DNA of 30,582 nucleotides, from assembly GCA_947457605.1 (NCBI GenBank), contig CANGWP010000002.1, positions 1 to 30,582 of the forward strand. The letters are read 5' to 3'. Below are positions 1 through 6,941 of this stretch, in pieces. The notes under the pieces were generated by a model. It was not told where the DNA came from, made no database searches, and saw only the letters and a program-made list of their open reading frames with translations. The number at the start of each line of letters is the position of its first letter. Position 1 is the stretch's first letter. Origin of the DNA: Bdellovibrionales bacterium. Its GTDB lineage: Bacteria > Bdellovibrionota > UBA1018 > CAIMNF01. The position numbers were made by a program, and so were the translations under genes.

Positions 1-611
1 AGCACACGGATCATTTCGGCCACAAGGCCATCCTCTGCCGCCAATGCAGAAAGTAGCGGGTCGAAGGTGGGCGCGCTTGCCGCGAGCTTTTCGCCATACC
101 TCGACAACGAAAACTCCGGGTCCACCCCTTTTGAAATCACATCGGTAAGGTCATCAACATAGAGACTTGCCAGATGTTTTGCCTGATCCTGGGTCCCCAT
201 CAAACCAAAGGCCCATGCCAGATCTTCCGCCTCGACACTTTGAAACCTCGGGCCCTCCGGCAAAAGGGTACGCGCTGCAATCCGGTGGGCAAGGGTCGGG
301 TCCTTTCCCTGCAGGAAAGAAATCACAGGACCTACCGTTCGCACATAATCCGGATAGGCATCCAGAAAGAAGCGAATGGAATCGTCCCGAAGAAGATCGG
401 GCTCCGTTGCAGCACGTGCAAGGATGTTGGTTTTGATTTTCTCAAGACCATCGCCACTCAGAAGTCTCAAAACGAGCTTAAGCCCAAGATCATCCTGAAC
501 GGCAGGGTATCCGAGCTTTTCCAGAAAGCCGGTAATGAAACTGGTGGCGGGATAAGGCGTATTCACCTGTACCAGAGGAGGAATCAGGCTTAAGACCTTG
601 AGAGTCCCCAT
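1..611 (-). CDS. B12-binding/radical SAM-like protein, N-terminal part (runs off left edge)
   Basis: An open frame of 203 codons runs from an ATG at 609-611 to the window edge with no stop. The N-terminus has a beta-strand followed by IPP and NTPYPAT and then a GFLEKLGYPAVQDD stretch. This is the layout of the cobalamin-binding (Rossmann-like) domain that precedes a radical SAM core in B12-dependent radical SAM proteins. The CxxxCxxC cluster motif would lie outside the window, so the enzymatic assignment is inference and the substrate is unknown. The start codon directly abuts the stop of the HAD-family gene upstream (TAAATG, no gap), which suggests translational coupling. The GGAG lying about 12 nt upstream is a poor ribosome site. 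It could instead be another protein with a B12-like fold. Confidence 0.6.
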   Translation of the reverse strand, partial: MGTLKVLSLIPPLVQVNTPYPATSFITGFLEKLGYPAVQDDLGLKLVLRLLSGDGLEKIKTNILARAATEPDLLRDDSIRFFLDAYPDYVRTVGPVISFLQGKDPTLAHRIAARTLLPEGPRFQSVEAEDLAWAFGLMGTQDQAKHLASLYVDDLTDVISKGVDPEFSLSRYGEKLAASAPTFDPLLSALAAEDGLVAEMIRV

Positions 612-1424
612 TTAGAAATGAAACTCCGCGATTCGATAAATGGACTTCCCCGCAGGTGCCGGGTGATCGCTACTGACCGTCTCAATAAACACATTCATTG
701 TGTCTGAATCAAAAACGCGTGCCATCGCAACGAGGTTTTTTGGTTCATTCTCGAAGCTTGCCACCACCTTGCCTAAAGTCTTGATGGTTTCTGCTGCTCC
801 ACACTTGAACTCAAGATCATCCATGTGGCGCTTGGGTTTCAAGATCAAACGAGTCCGCTCCCGCTCGATGGGGAGACCATGGGACTTCAGCTGATCAAAG
901 GTGCCGAAGGCCATGAGCGGAATGTCACGCCCTGTGAGGTAGACGATGTACACACCCATTTCGAACAGACGATTCACAAACTCAATCGCACCCGGAGTTG
1001 GCGTGTCGTGAACCAGATAATCATGATTGAAGAAGCGCTTACGCCAGAACTGCTTTGCATGCTTGAAGTGGTGATCAAAGGGGCCGACATCGGTCGGGAT
1101 TTTCTTGATCTCCCATACATCCTCCAGAGAATACCTCATCTCAGAGGGATCAAGATCCGAAAGCTTTTCGCGAGTTTCGACAAATCGGATGGTTTCAGGG
1201 TGTTCTGCCCAATCCTTCAGGATCTGGTAGGAACGGCTGGAGACATCAAAAAGGGTGGAATCAAGGTCAAATACCACTACGGGAAGTTTTCCTTCGGCCA
1301 GGGTCTTCCCGGCGCGCTCGATTACAAGTGACAGGACCTCACGCCCGGACTCTGAAAAAAACTCGCTGTTTTTGATCCAATCACCACGAATGTGCATATC
1401 TTTGATGTCCTCTGGTCTTCTCAT
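612..1424 (-). CDS. HAD-superfamily hydrolase (acid-phosphatase-like)
   Basis: A protein of about 270 residues with haloacid-dehalogenase motifs. Motif I is VVFDLDST, with nucleophile and acid/base aspartates around residues 53 and 55. Motif II is YLTGRD, with its Thr around residue 164. A Lys in ILKPKRH near residue 196 fits motif III. The usual acidic motif IV is replaced by SFENEPKN, so metal binding there uses Glu/Asn or is altered. The long insertion between motifs I and II (about 100 residues) fits a cap domain as in class B/plant acid phosphatase-like HADs. No signal peptide is present, so it is probably cytoplasmic. The longest frame begins at TTG 1433. I take the ATG three codons in; ATG 1397, behind GAGG, is an alternative. 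The substrate cannot be read from sequence. Confidence 0.8.
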   Translation of the reverse strand: MRRPEDIKDMHIRGDWIKNSEFFSESGREVLSLVIERAGKTLAEGKLPVVVFDLDSTLFDVSSRSYQILKDWAEHPETIRFVETREKLSDLDPSEMRYSLEDVWEIKKIPTDVGPFDHHFKHAKQFWRKRFFNHDYLVHDTPTPGAIEFVNRLFEMGVYIVYLTGRDIPLMAFGTFDQLKSHGLPIERERTRLILKPKRHMDDLEFKCGAAETIKTLGKVVASFENEPKNLVAMARVFDSDTMNVFIETVSSDHPAPAGKSIYRIAEFHF

Positions 1425-1453
1425 TGATCCCAAAAAGCTTCTCTGAAAACGAC

Positions 1454-1486
1454 TTCAGCGGCCTGAAGAAACTCCAGACCGCTGAA
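1454..1486 (-). terminator. Hairpin behind the lipoprotein gene
   Basis: The arms TTCAGCGG (1454-1461) and CCGCTGAA (1479-1486) pair perfectly, and CTG/CAG extends the stem inward past one mismatch, leaving a short loop. It sits 24 nt beyond the stop of the minus-strand lipoprotein gene. On the minus strand it is followed by a weak T-run (GTCGTTTTC). On the plus strand it is followed by TCAATTTTTATT, so it may act in both directions. The strength of termination is inferred. Confidence 0.6.
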
Positions 1487-1509
1487 TCAATTTTTATTGC
1501 CCTTGCGAT

Positions 1510-2988
1510 CTAGTTCCAGGCTGCCTTGAGATCGCTTTCGATCTGCGCCTTAAGCGCGGCTGCTTTCTTCGCAGGCATTGGCTTAAGCTCGATCTGCATC
1601 CGGATCTTCTTTTGTTTGTCTGAAGTTGCTTCTCCAGCGGTAGTTCCTGCGTTTAGAGCTATCGCAATTCCGGGAGCTGCAGACATTTTGCCTTTCGCCT
1701 CCTCCGCCACACTCTTTCCACCCGCTTCCTTGCTTGCTGTCGCAACAAGACTGACCTTGGTGATTACGGCTGCGTGCTTTTCGAGCGCTCTTGCTGCATT
1801 TTGCAACCCTGTCACTTCCGCAGCGCTGAAGGAAGCTTTCTTCGAAGCGGTACGATTGTGAGAGAAATCGACTTTCTCCGCTGCAGCTGCCGCAACAACT
1901 TCTTCACACTTTCCAGCCTCAAACTCATGCGCAACCGCATCGTCTTCCAGGAAGAGGACATTTTCAGGAACCGAAGGAGCCGCAAGGCCGGACTTCGTGA
2001 TGAACTGAAGCAACAGCTCTCCGCTTTCGAAGTAAACATTGTTCCCAAGCACGAAGCGAAACTTGCGGTAGCCGTTTTCGCTGTACTGAACCGAGTTTTT
2101 GATGAGCCAGTCTGCAAAGTGGGCATCATCGAGGTTCTCAAGACGGAAGAGCTCGCGAATGTCGAGTTCAAGTTCGCCTTCCACGCGATTCGCCAGGCTT
2201 TTGGTAGTGGAAAGGACGTGTCCGTATCCATCCGCATGAATGGAATCAAGGTTGATGTCCGAGAACGCATCACTTGGGAAGTTCTTCCCCATGAGGTAGC
2301 CTTCATTCAGATCGACAGTGTCCAATTTCCCGGAACAGATTCGAGTGTCATGAAGACAAAGAATCTGATTGTTCAGGTTATTGTTATTCAAATCGCTATC
2401 CGAGCTGTATCGGCGAAGCCCCTTCAGTTTAAGAACCGCCTTTTGGACGCTTAAGATGTCGGAAGCTGCTGGAAAGTGTTTCACAGAGCGAAACAACACG
2501 TTTGAGCCACGAACGTGATCAAGTGGAGTTTTGCACGCAGGCGCGCCCACAGAGCGAATGGCATCGGTTCCCCGGCTGCTGTTGTCAAATGGGAGGTCTG
2601 TAGACATTTCAGCAAAATCTTTTTTCGAAATCTGGGTCAGTTGGCCGTCGAAGAGGTTTCGAAGATCGGTTGGATCAACTGCGGCTACCGAGGCTTTCTT
2701 ATCTTCGCCTCCATCTGTCGTGCCTGTATCACTGCCCGTTCCTGACGGACCACCACCAATTACCGTGGGATTATTGCCGCCAGGACCGTTCGAACCAGAA
2801 CCGTTCGAACCAGAACCAGAAGTCCCGTTACTCGCGGTGCCTTCACCCGAATCACCATTGGAAATCTTTTTCCCGCCTTCCTGTGTAGTCACTGACGCTT
2901 TCTCTTCGGGCTTTGCCTTCATCTGAAGACTCTTGCCGCATGCGGTGAGTGCGAGAACCACGGTTACCAATCCTGCCCAATTTTTCAT
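1510..2988 (-). CDS. Lipoprotein with Gly/Ser/Asn-rich linker, unknown function
   Basis: I start this at ATG 2988 rather than ATG 3003, because GGAAGA (2996-3001) sits 7 nt upstream of the inner codon. The N-terminus, MKNW plus a hydrophobic segment ending LALTAC, is a signal peptide with a lipobox, so the mature protein should be lipid-anchored. A low-complexity Gly/Ser/Asn linker of about 50 residues follows. A globular central region (roughly residues 100-340) contains alternating strands, an NNNNLNN patch and a few cysteines. The C-terminal 130 residues are rich in Ala and Lys with predicted helices. I do not recognise the family. The linker suggests the folded part stands away from the membrane. 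It appears monocistronic, with its own promoter and a hairpin behind it. Confidence 0.8.
   Translation of the reverse strand: MKNWAGLVTVVLALTACGKSLQMKAKPEEKASVTTQEGGKKISNGDSGEGTASNGTSGSGSNGSGSNGPGGNNPTVIGGGPSGTGSDTGTTDGGEDKKASVAAVDPTDLRNLFDGQLTQISKKDFAEMSTDLPFDNSSRGTDAIRSVGAPACKTPLDHVRGSNVLFRSVKHFPAASDILSVQKAVLKLKGLRRYSSDSDLNNNNLNNQILCLHDTRICSGKLDTVDLNEGYLMGKNFPSDAFSDINLDSIHADGYGHVLSTTKSLANRVEGELELDIRELFRLENLDDAHFADWLIKNSVQYSENGYRKFRFVLGNNVYFESGELLLQFITKSGLAAPSVPENVLFLEDDAVAHEFEAGKCEEVVAAAAAEKVDFSHNRTASKKASFSAAEVTGLQNAARALEKHAAVITKVSLVATASKEAGGKSVAEEAKGKMSAAPGIAIALNAGTTAGEATSDKQKKIRMQIELKPMPAKKAAALKAQIESDLKAAWN
2786..2820. repeat. 15-bp tandem repeat inside the lipoprotein linker
   Basis: CCGTTCGAACCAGAA occurs twice head to tail (2786-2800 and 2801-2815), followed by a partial third copy. 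The unit length is a multiple of three and encodes the repeating Gly-Ser-Asn linker, so copy-number change would lengthen or shorten the linker without a frameshift. Confidence 0.85.
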
Positions 2989-3078
2989 AAGTCGATCTTC
3001 CATTTCAAACTCAGACTTTTTTCTACGTGAACCATCACATACGCGCCACGAAGGAACCTGAGCTTACAATTGCACCGC

Positions 3079-3107
3079 ATGTTACAGAACCTGAATGAAA
3101 AAGTCAA
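3079..3107 (-). promoter_or_regulatory. Sigma70-type promoter of the lipoprotein gene
   Basis: On the minus strand, TTGACT (3102-3107) is followed by exactly 17 nt and then TAACAT (3079-3084). Transcription would start near 3072, giving a leader of about 84 nt before ATG 2988. The match and spacing are good, but activity is untested. Confidence 0.6.
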
Positions 3108-3222
3108 CCTTATTTCAGTGACACCTCCCGAAAATTAAATAAACCTTCATCATTTAATAGGTAAAATACTGTAATTTTGAGATATTTTTTGTAAAGCCCC
3201 CTATCGAAATTCCTGACCGATC

Positions 3223-3231
3223 TGATATATT
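3223..3231 (+). promoter_or_regulatory. Extended -10 promoter placing the start site on a GTG codon
   Basis: TGATATATT is an extended -10 element (TG, one base, TATATT) with no good -35. Seven bases past its end lies 3238, the G of the GTG that opens the SelO-like reading frame. No Shine-Dalgarno sequence is present between them (GCGCGC only). The upstream 100 bp is strongly AT-rich, as expected for a promoter region. Confidence 0.5.
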
Positions 3232-3237
3232 GCGCGC

Positions 3238-4401
3238 GTGCGAAGCCTAAACTTGGCAATCATCTCCGTTTTGCTAGCAAATCACGCATTTGCCACGCCT
3301 CTCTACACGCCACCGAAGACCTTTGATGAGATCATGGGAGGCTTTCACGGAAGCCACTTTCAGCACAAACCTGCGATCCGCGTAACCACTGCCCGCGTGC
3401 TCTTTGCAGACTATGATCTGATCCGCCGCGATTTTAAAATCACCCGGACGATGAGCGAACTTCAAATGGATGCGTGGCTGGTCGAATCAGCAGCCTGCAT
3501 CTCGAGGGATCAGATCGACGTCGGGATGACCCGCGGGGTGAATGCCGCGATTCAATACGATCCAACAGAATTGCGATCCTCCCTCAGACCGCCCAACTAC
3601 GGACGCGCGCTTGTGATCGAAGTTCCGGGCGGGATCCTCGATGCAAAAGGCGCGGGAGGCCTGAGTCCGGCCATCAGTCACAACAGTCATCGAAGCGGCC
3701 TCCTCGAAACGGCGGAGGCAATCCGAGAGTTTTCGTATTCAAAACTCGTACAAAAGGCACTCCATCATTCGGGCAGTGATTTTGGGGTGATCGACAGTTA
3801 CGCGGTGATCGATTTTGGATTCCAGATGAGATCATCGGTGGATGAGACGATGCAGCCGGCGGGTCTCCTTTTGCGTCAGTCGCATTTCAGGGACATCACA
3901 AGATCAGAGCAACTTGAACAAACAAACTCACTCAAGATCGAGCGGTCTTTGCGCGAATTCGGGATCACGACTGCGTACAAGAAGACGACCCTCGGGGACG
4001 ACAAGAAAACCCTTTATGATGTCCTGAATGTTCAAGGCTCGGACGAACGCCGATTTCTTTATGACTTTGGCGGGTACAGAATTGCGAACCGTTTTGAAAA
4101 TCGGGCGATCACCCTTGCCGACTTGTTCGAAAAAAAGAAAATTCCGATCCTGGACCAGACCCAGTTTTCAAACATTCAGCCCGATCCTAAATATGCTCCC
4201 CTCTTTAAAGCCTGGGGTGGAGAAGGCACAGACGAGAGGATCTGGAAAAGGTCGCGCGAAATTGCTTCACAATTCAAGCTCGATGGCGACTCCGAAAAAA
4301 CAAGGCGCGAAGTAAAGGCCCTTCTTGAAATCACCTATCTGATTCCTTCCGAGCCTAGAGGCGGCCCGGGACCTTGCGTGGAATCGCTGAAGCACCCTTA
4401 A
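3238..4401 (+). CDS. Exported SelO-like (UPF0061) pseudokinase-fold protein
   Basis: 387 residues. Residues 1-19 form a signal peptide ending HAFA, so the protein should be periplasmic or secreted. The rest carries, in the right order, the landmarks of the SelO protein adenylyltransferase family: GRA (122-124), KGAG (137-140, ATP-site Lys137), an IREF segment (162-165, Glu164), PAGLLLRQSHFR (207-218), N264, and a DFGG metal motif (D276). The spacing N264 to D276 is the same 12 residues as in SelO, where the block reads N-T-D-N...DYG. Here the D and N of NTDN are Q266 and G267. SelO proteins transfer AMP to protein hydroxyls and are normally cytoplasmic or mitochondrial and about 100 residues longer. 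Homology is read by eye. AMPylation activity is uncertain given the substitutions. It is a single gene, with no co-directional neighbour close by. Confidence 0.7.
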   Translation: MRSLNLAIISVLLANHAFATPLYTPPKTFDEIMGGFHGSHFQHKPAIRVTTARVLFADYDLIRRDFKITRTMSELQMDAWLVESAACISRDQIDVGMTRGVNAAIQYDPTELRSSLRPPNYGRALVIEVPGGILDAKGAGGLSPAISHNSHRSGLLETAEAIREFSYSKLVQKALHHSGSDFGVIDSYAVIDFGFQMRSSVDETMQPAGLLLRQSHFRDITRSEQLEQTNSLKIERSLREFGITTAYKKTTLGDDKKTLYDVLNVQGSDERRFLYDFGGYRIANRFENRAITLADLFEKKKIPILDQTQFSNIQPDPKYAPLFKAWGGEGTDERIWKRSREIASQFKLDGDSEKTRREVKALLEITYLIPSEPRGGPGPCVESLKHP

Positions 4402-4465
4402 ACGGGCCTCGGTGACTTTTCATGCGTGGCGGAAAAAATGCTTACAAGCGGTCGGGCTGTGATTC

Positions 4466-4565
4466 GCTTTGAATCATGGAGTTTTGGCCGACTCTCGCGA
4501 GGTTGGACTGCCGAAAACGAGGCCGCAGGACGCGGCTCGGAGGCCAAACCTCCATGATTCAAAGC
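4466..4565. repeat. Long inverted repeat with nested hairpin in a convergent gap
   Basis: A 24-base arm at 4466-4489 is matched by its reverse complement at 4542-4565 with one mismatch. The 52-nt loop contains a second hairpin: GCCGC (4522-4526) with GCGGC (4532-4536), extended by CGA/TCG around one bulged G. It lies 64 bp after the SelO-like gene and 32 bp after the end of ettA, which face each other, so a two-way terminator is the simplest reading. However, no T-run follows either side, and the arms are longer than usual. A structured RNA or a small palindromic repeat element are alternatives. Confidence 0.7.
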
Positions 4566-4597
4566 AATTTCCAAACCGGCGGCCTGTAAGTCTGCCC

Positions 4598-6292
4598 TTA
4601 CCGAAACGCCTCAATCGCACGGTGCCGGACTCGCTTCGGAACGAGCGCCTCCGCACCGAGTCTGCGCTTTTTGTCTTCCTCGTAATCCTGAAAGTTTCCT
4701 TCGAAGAACTCCACTTTGGAATCCCCCTCGAATGCAAGGATGTGAGTCGCAACGCGGTTCAGGAACCAGCGATCGTGCGAGATCACAAGCGCGGTGCCTG
4801 CAAAATTCACAAGGGCTTCCTCAAGCGCACGAAGCGTATTCACATCAAGGTCGTTTGTCGGTTCATCGAGCAGAAGAACGTTCGCTCCCGACTTCAGCAT
4901 CTTGGCAAGATGCACCCGGTTGCGTTCTCCGCCCGAAAGAATTCCCACTTTTTTCTGCTGGTCGGATCCCGTAAAATTGAAGCGCGAGCAATACGAGCGC
5001 GAGGAAACTTCGCGGTTTCCAAGCAAAACCGTCTCGTTTTTTCCGCCCGCTATTTCTTCCCACACCGTATTTTCCGGATTCAAGCTATCGCGTGACTGAT
5101 CGACATAGCCAAGCTTCACGGTATCTCCGACACGGATCGCACCTTGATCGGGCTTGTCCTGACCTGCAAGCATCTTGAAGAGTGTGGATTTTCCGGCTCC
5201 GTTCCCACCGATGATCCCGACAATGCTGCCGGGTGGGAGCTTGAAGTTCAGGTCTTCAAACAAAAGCTTGCTGCCAAAGGCCTTCGAGAGTTTTTCCGCT
5301 TCGATCACCACAGACCCAAGACGTGGGCCCGCAGGAATGAAGATTTCCATCTCTTCCTCGCGTCGGCCTCCCTGGCTCTCATTCAAAAGTTGCTCATAGG
5401 CGCTCACTCGCGCCTTGCTCTTCGCCTGACGCGCTTTCGGACTCATGCGAATCCACTCAAGCTCGCGCTCAAGGGTTTTTTGGCGTTTGGTCTCGGCCTT
5501 TTCCTCTTGTGCGAGTCGATTCTGCTTTTGCTCAAGCCAGCTTGAATAGTTTCCTTCCCAAGGGATTCCATGACCGCGGTCAAGCTCAAGAATCCATCCT
5601 GCAATGTTGTCGAGGAAATAACGATCGTGGGTTACCGCGATTACGGTACCTTCGTATTTCTGCAAAAAGTCCTCAAGCCATGCCACGGACTCCGCATCCA
5701 AATGGTTGGTCGGTTCATCGAGCAGCAAAACATCAGGTCTTTGAATCAAGAGCCTGCAAAGGGCAACCCGCCTGCGCTCCCCTCCCGAGAGATTCTTCAC
5801 CGGAGTGTCCGCGGGAGGACAGCGAAGCGCGTCCATGGAAACTTCGAGCTTTCGATCAATGTCCCAGCCGTCTTTTGCTTCGATCCGCTCTTGAATTGCG
5901 GCTTGTTCTTCGAGAAGTTTCGTCATCTCATCGGGATCAAGCTCAGGATCGGCAAATTTCATTCCGATCTCTTCAAAGCGCTTCAGATCGCGACCAAGCT
6001 CGCCGGTCCCTTCCATCACAATCTCTTTTACGGTTTTTGAGGGATCAAGTTCAGGCTCCTGCTTTAGGTACCCGAAGGTCACGCCCTCGCTCGGCAGGAC
6101 TTCGCCGTTTACATTGGTCTCCTCGCCCGCGATCACTTTCATGAGCGTCGATTTACCAGCACCGTTCAGACCAAGGACACCGATCTTTGCGCCATAAAAA
6201 AACGAAAGCGAAATGTCGCGAAGTACCGTTTTGTTGGGGGGATAGATCTTGGAGACCCGACTCATCGAGAATGCGAACTTTGGTTTGGCCAT
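4598..6292 (-). CDS. ettA: Energy-dependent translational throttle protein EttA (ABC-F ATPase)
   Basis: 564 residues, the normal EttA length, with two ABC ATPase domains in one chain and no membrane segments. Domain 1 has Walker A GLNGAGKST (41-49), signature LSGGERRRV and Walker B LLLDEPTNHLD. An arm/linker region with EGNYSSWLEQK follows. Domain 2 has GGNGAGKST, LSGGERNRV and LLLDEPTNDLD. The opening motif (KFAFSMSRVSKIYPPNKTVL) is that of EttA rather than Uup or YheS. Known EttA binds the ribosomal E site and gates the first peptide bond according to ATP/ADP level. It is the last gene of a minus-strand unit, starting 7 nt after the outer-membrane protein gene. I see no convincing Shine-Dalgarno sequence. 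Confidence 0.95.
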   Translation of the reverse strand: MAKPKFAFSMSRVSKIYPPNKTVLRDISLSFFYGAKIGVLGLNGAGKSTLMKVIAGEETNVNGEVLPSEGVTFGYLKQEPELDPSKTVKEIVMEGTGELGRDLKRFEEIGMKFADPELDPDEMTKLLEEQAAIQERIEAKDGWDIDRKLEVSMDALRCPPADTPVKNLSGGERRRVALCRLLIQRPDVLLLDEPTNHLDAESVAWLEDFLQKYEGTVIAVTHDRYFLDNIAGWILELDRGHGIPWEGNYSSWLEQKQNRLAQEEKAETKRQKTLERELEWIRMSPKARQAKSKARVSAYEQLLNESQGGRREEEMEIFIPAGPRLGSVVIEAEKLSKAFGSKLLFEDLNFKLPPGSIVGIIGGNGAGKSTLFKMLAGQDKPDQGAIRVGDTVKLGYVDQSRDSLNPENTVWEEIAGGKNETVLLGNREVSSRSYCSRFNFTGSDQQKKVGILSGGERNRVHLAKMLKSGANVLLLDEPTNDLDVNTLRALEEALVNFAGTALVISHDRWFLNRVATHILAFEGDSKVEFFEGNFQDYEEDKKRRLGAEALVPKRVRHRAIEAFR

Positions 6293-6299
6293 AGTGGGA

Positions 6300-6941
6300 C
6301 TAAATGTACCAGACGAGTCTCAAAACCGCAATTTGCGGAACGGGAAGTCCTGAAATCCTTCGCATCTCTTTTTGATCACTCACCGAATTGTCCGTGCCAT
6401 CATCAAGACTCGGGTCAGCAGAAATTGTGATTCCACCAGAATGGATGAGTGCAAATTGCATCCCTGCATCCACCGCAATCGAGAATTTGGGAGTGAGGCG
6501 CCACTCATGCCCCAGGAGAAGGCCTGTATATACCGTGCCCAGGCTTGCGGTAGCGGTGCTCGCAAGCGATACGCCGTCTTGCTTTAAGTTCGAGATATCC
6601 ACTGTAACCCCGGCCTTCCGAAACCCAAGCTGCCCCGCTACATAAAATCCATTTAAAAACGGATGATACCGGGCTCCGATCTCCATGCTGTAGATCGAAA
6701 CCGAGCGACCTCCGCCCGAAAATGGATAAGCGAAGAATCCGGCCTTGTAGAACGCAACCCACGCAGGCAGTGCATCTGTTTTGTATTGCACCCCAAGCGT
6801 CAGAGGCTGAGGGAATTCAATCCCGGTGCTAAGCCCAAGCTCGTTTCCGCGCGCGGAGCCAGACAATGGCCCGGGAATGAGTGCGATCAGCCAGAGAAAG
6901 GCAAATGCACGAATCCGTCGGGGCAGTGCAATCGCTCTCAT
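6300..6941 (-). CDS. Small outer-membrane beta-barrel-like protein
   Basis: 213 residues with an N-terminal signal sequence (arginine-rich start, hydrophobic core around residues 11-25, cleavage probably near SGSARGN). The mature part alternates polar and hydrophobic residues in short strands rich in Gly and aromatic residues, as in an 8-stranded outer-membrane barrel. It ends in a strand closing with aromatic and hydrophobic residues (LRLVWYI), typical of BAM substrates. Function is unknown. The start overlaps the stop of the PHP lipoprotein gene by one base (TGATG), with AAGG 10 nt upstream, so the two are translationally coupled. Confidence 0.75.
   Translation of the reverse strand: MRAIALPRRIRAFAFLWLIALIPGPLSGSARGNELGLSTGIEFPQPLTLGVQYKTDALPAWVAFYKAGFFAYPFSGGGRSVSIYSMEIGARYHPFLNGFYVAGQLGFRKAGVTVDISNLKQDGVSLASTATASLGTVYTGLLLGHEWRLTPKFSIAVDAGMQFALIHSGGITISADPSLDDGTDNSVSDQKEMRRISGLPVPQIAVLRLVWYI

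Noticed and set aside
3004..3237. AT-rich intergenic block as an origin or attachment site
   Set aside because: No repeated boxes, iterons or att-like duplication. AT-richness is explained by two divergent promoters.
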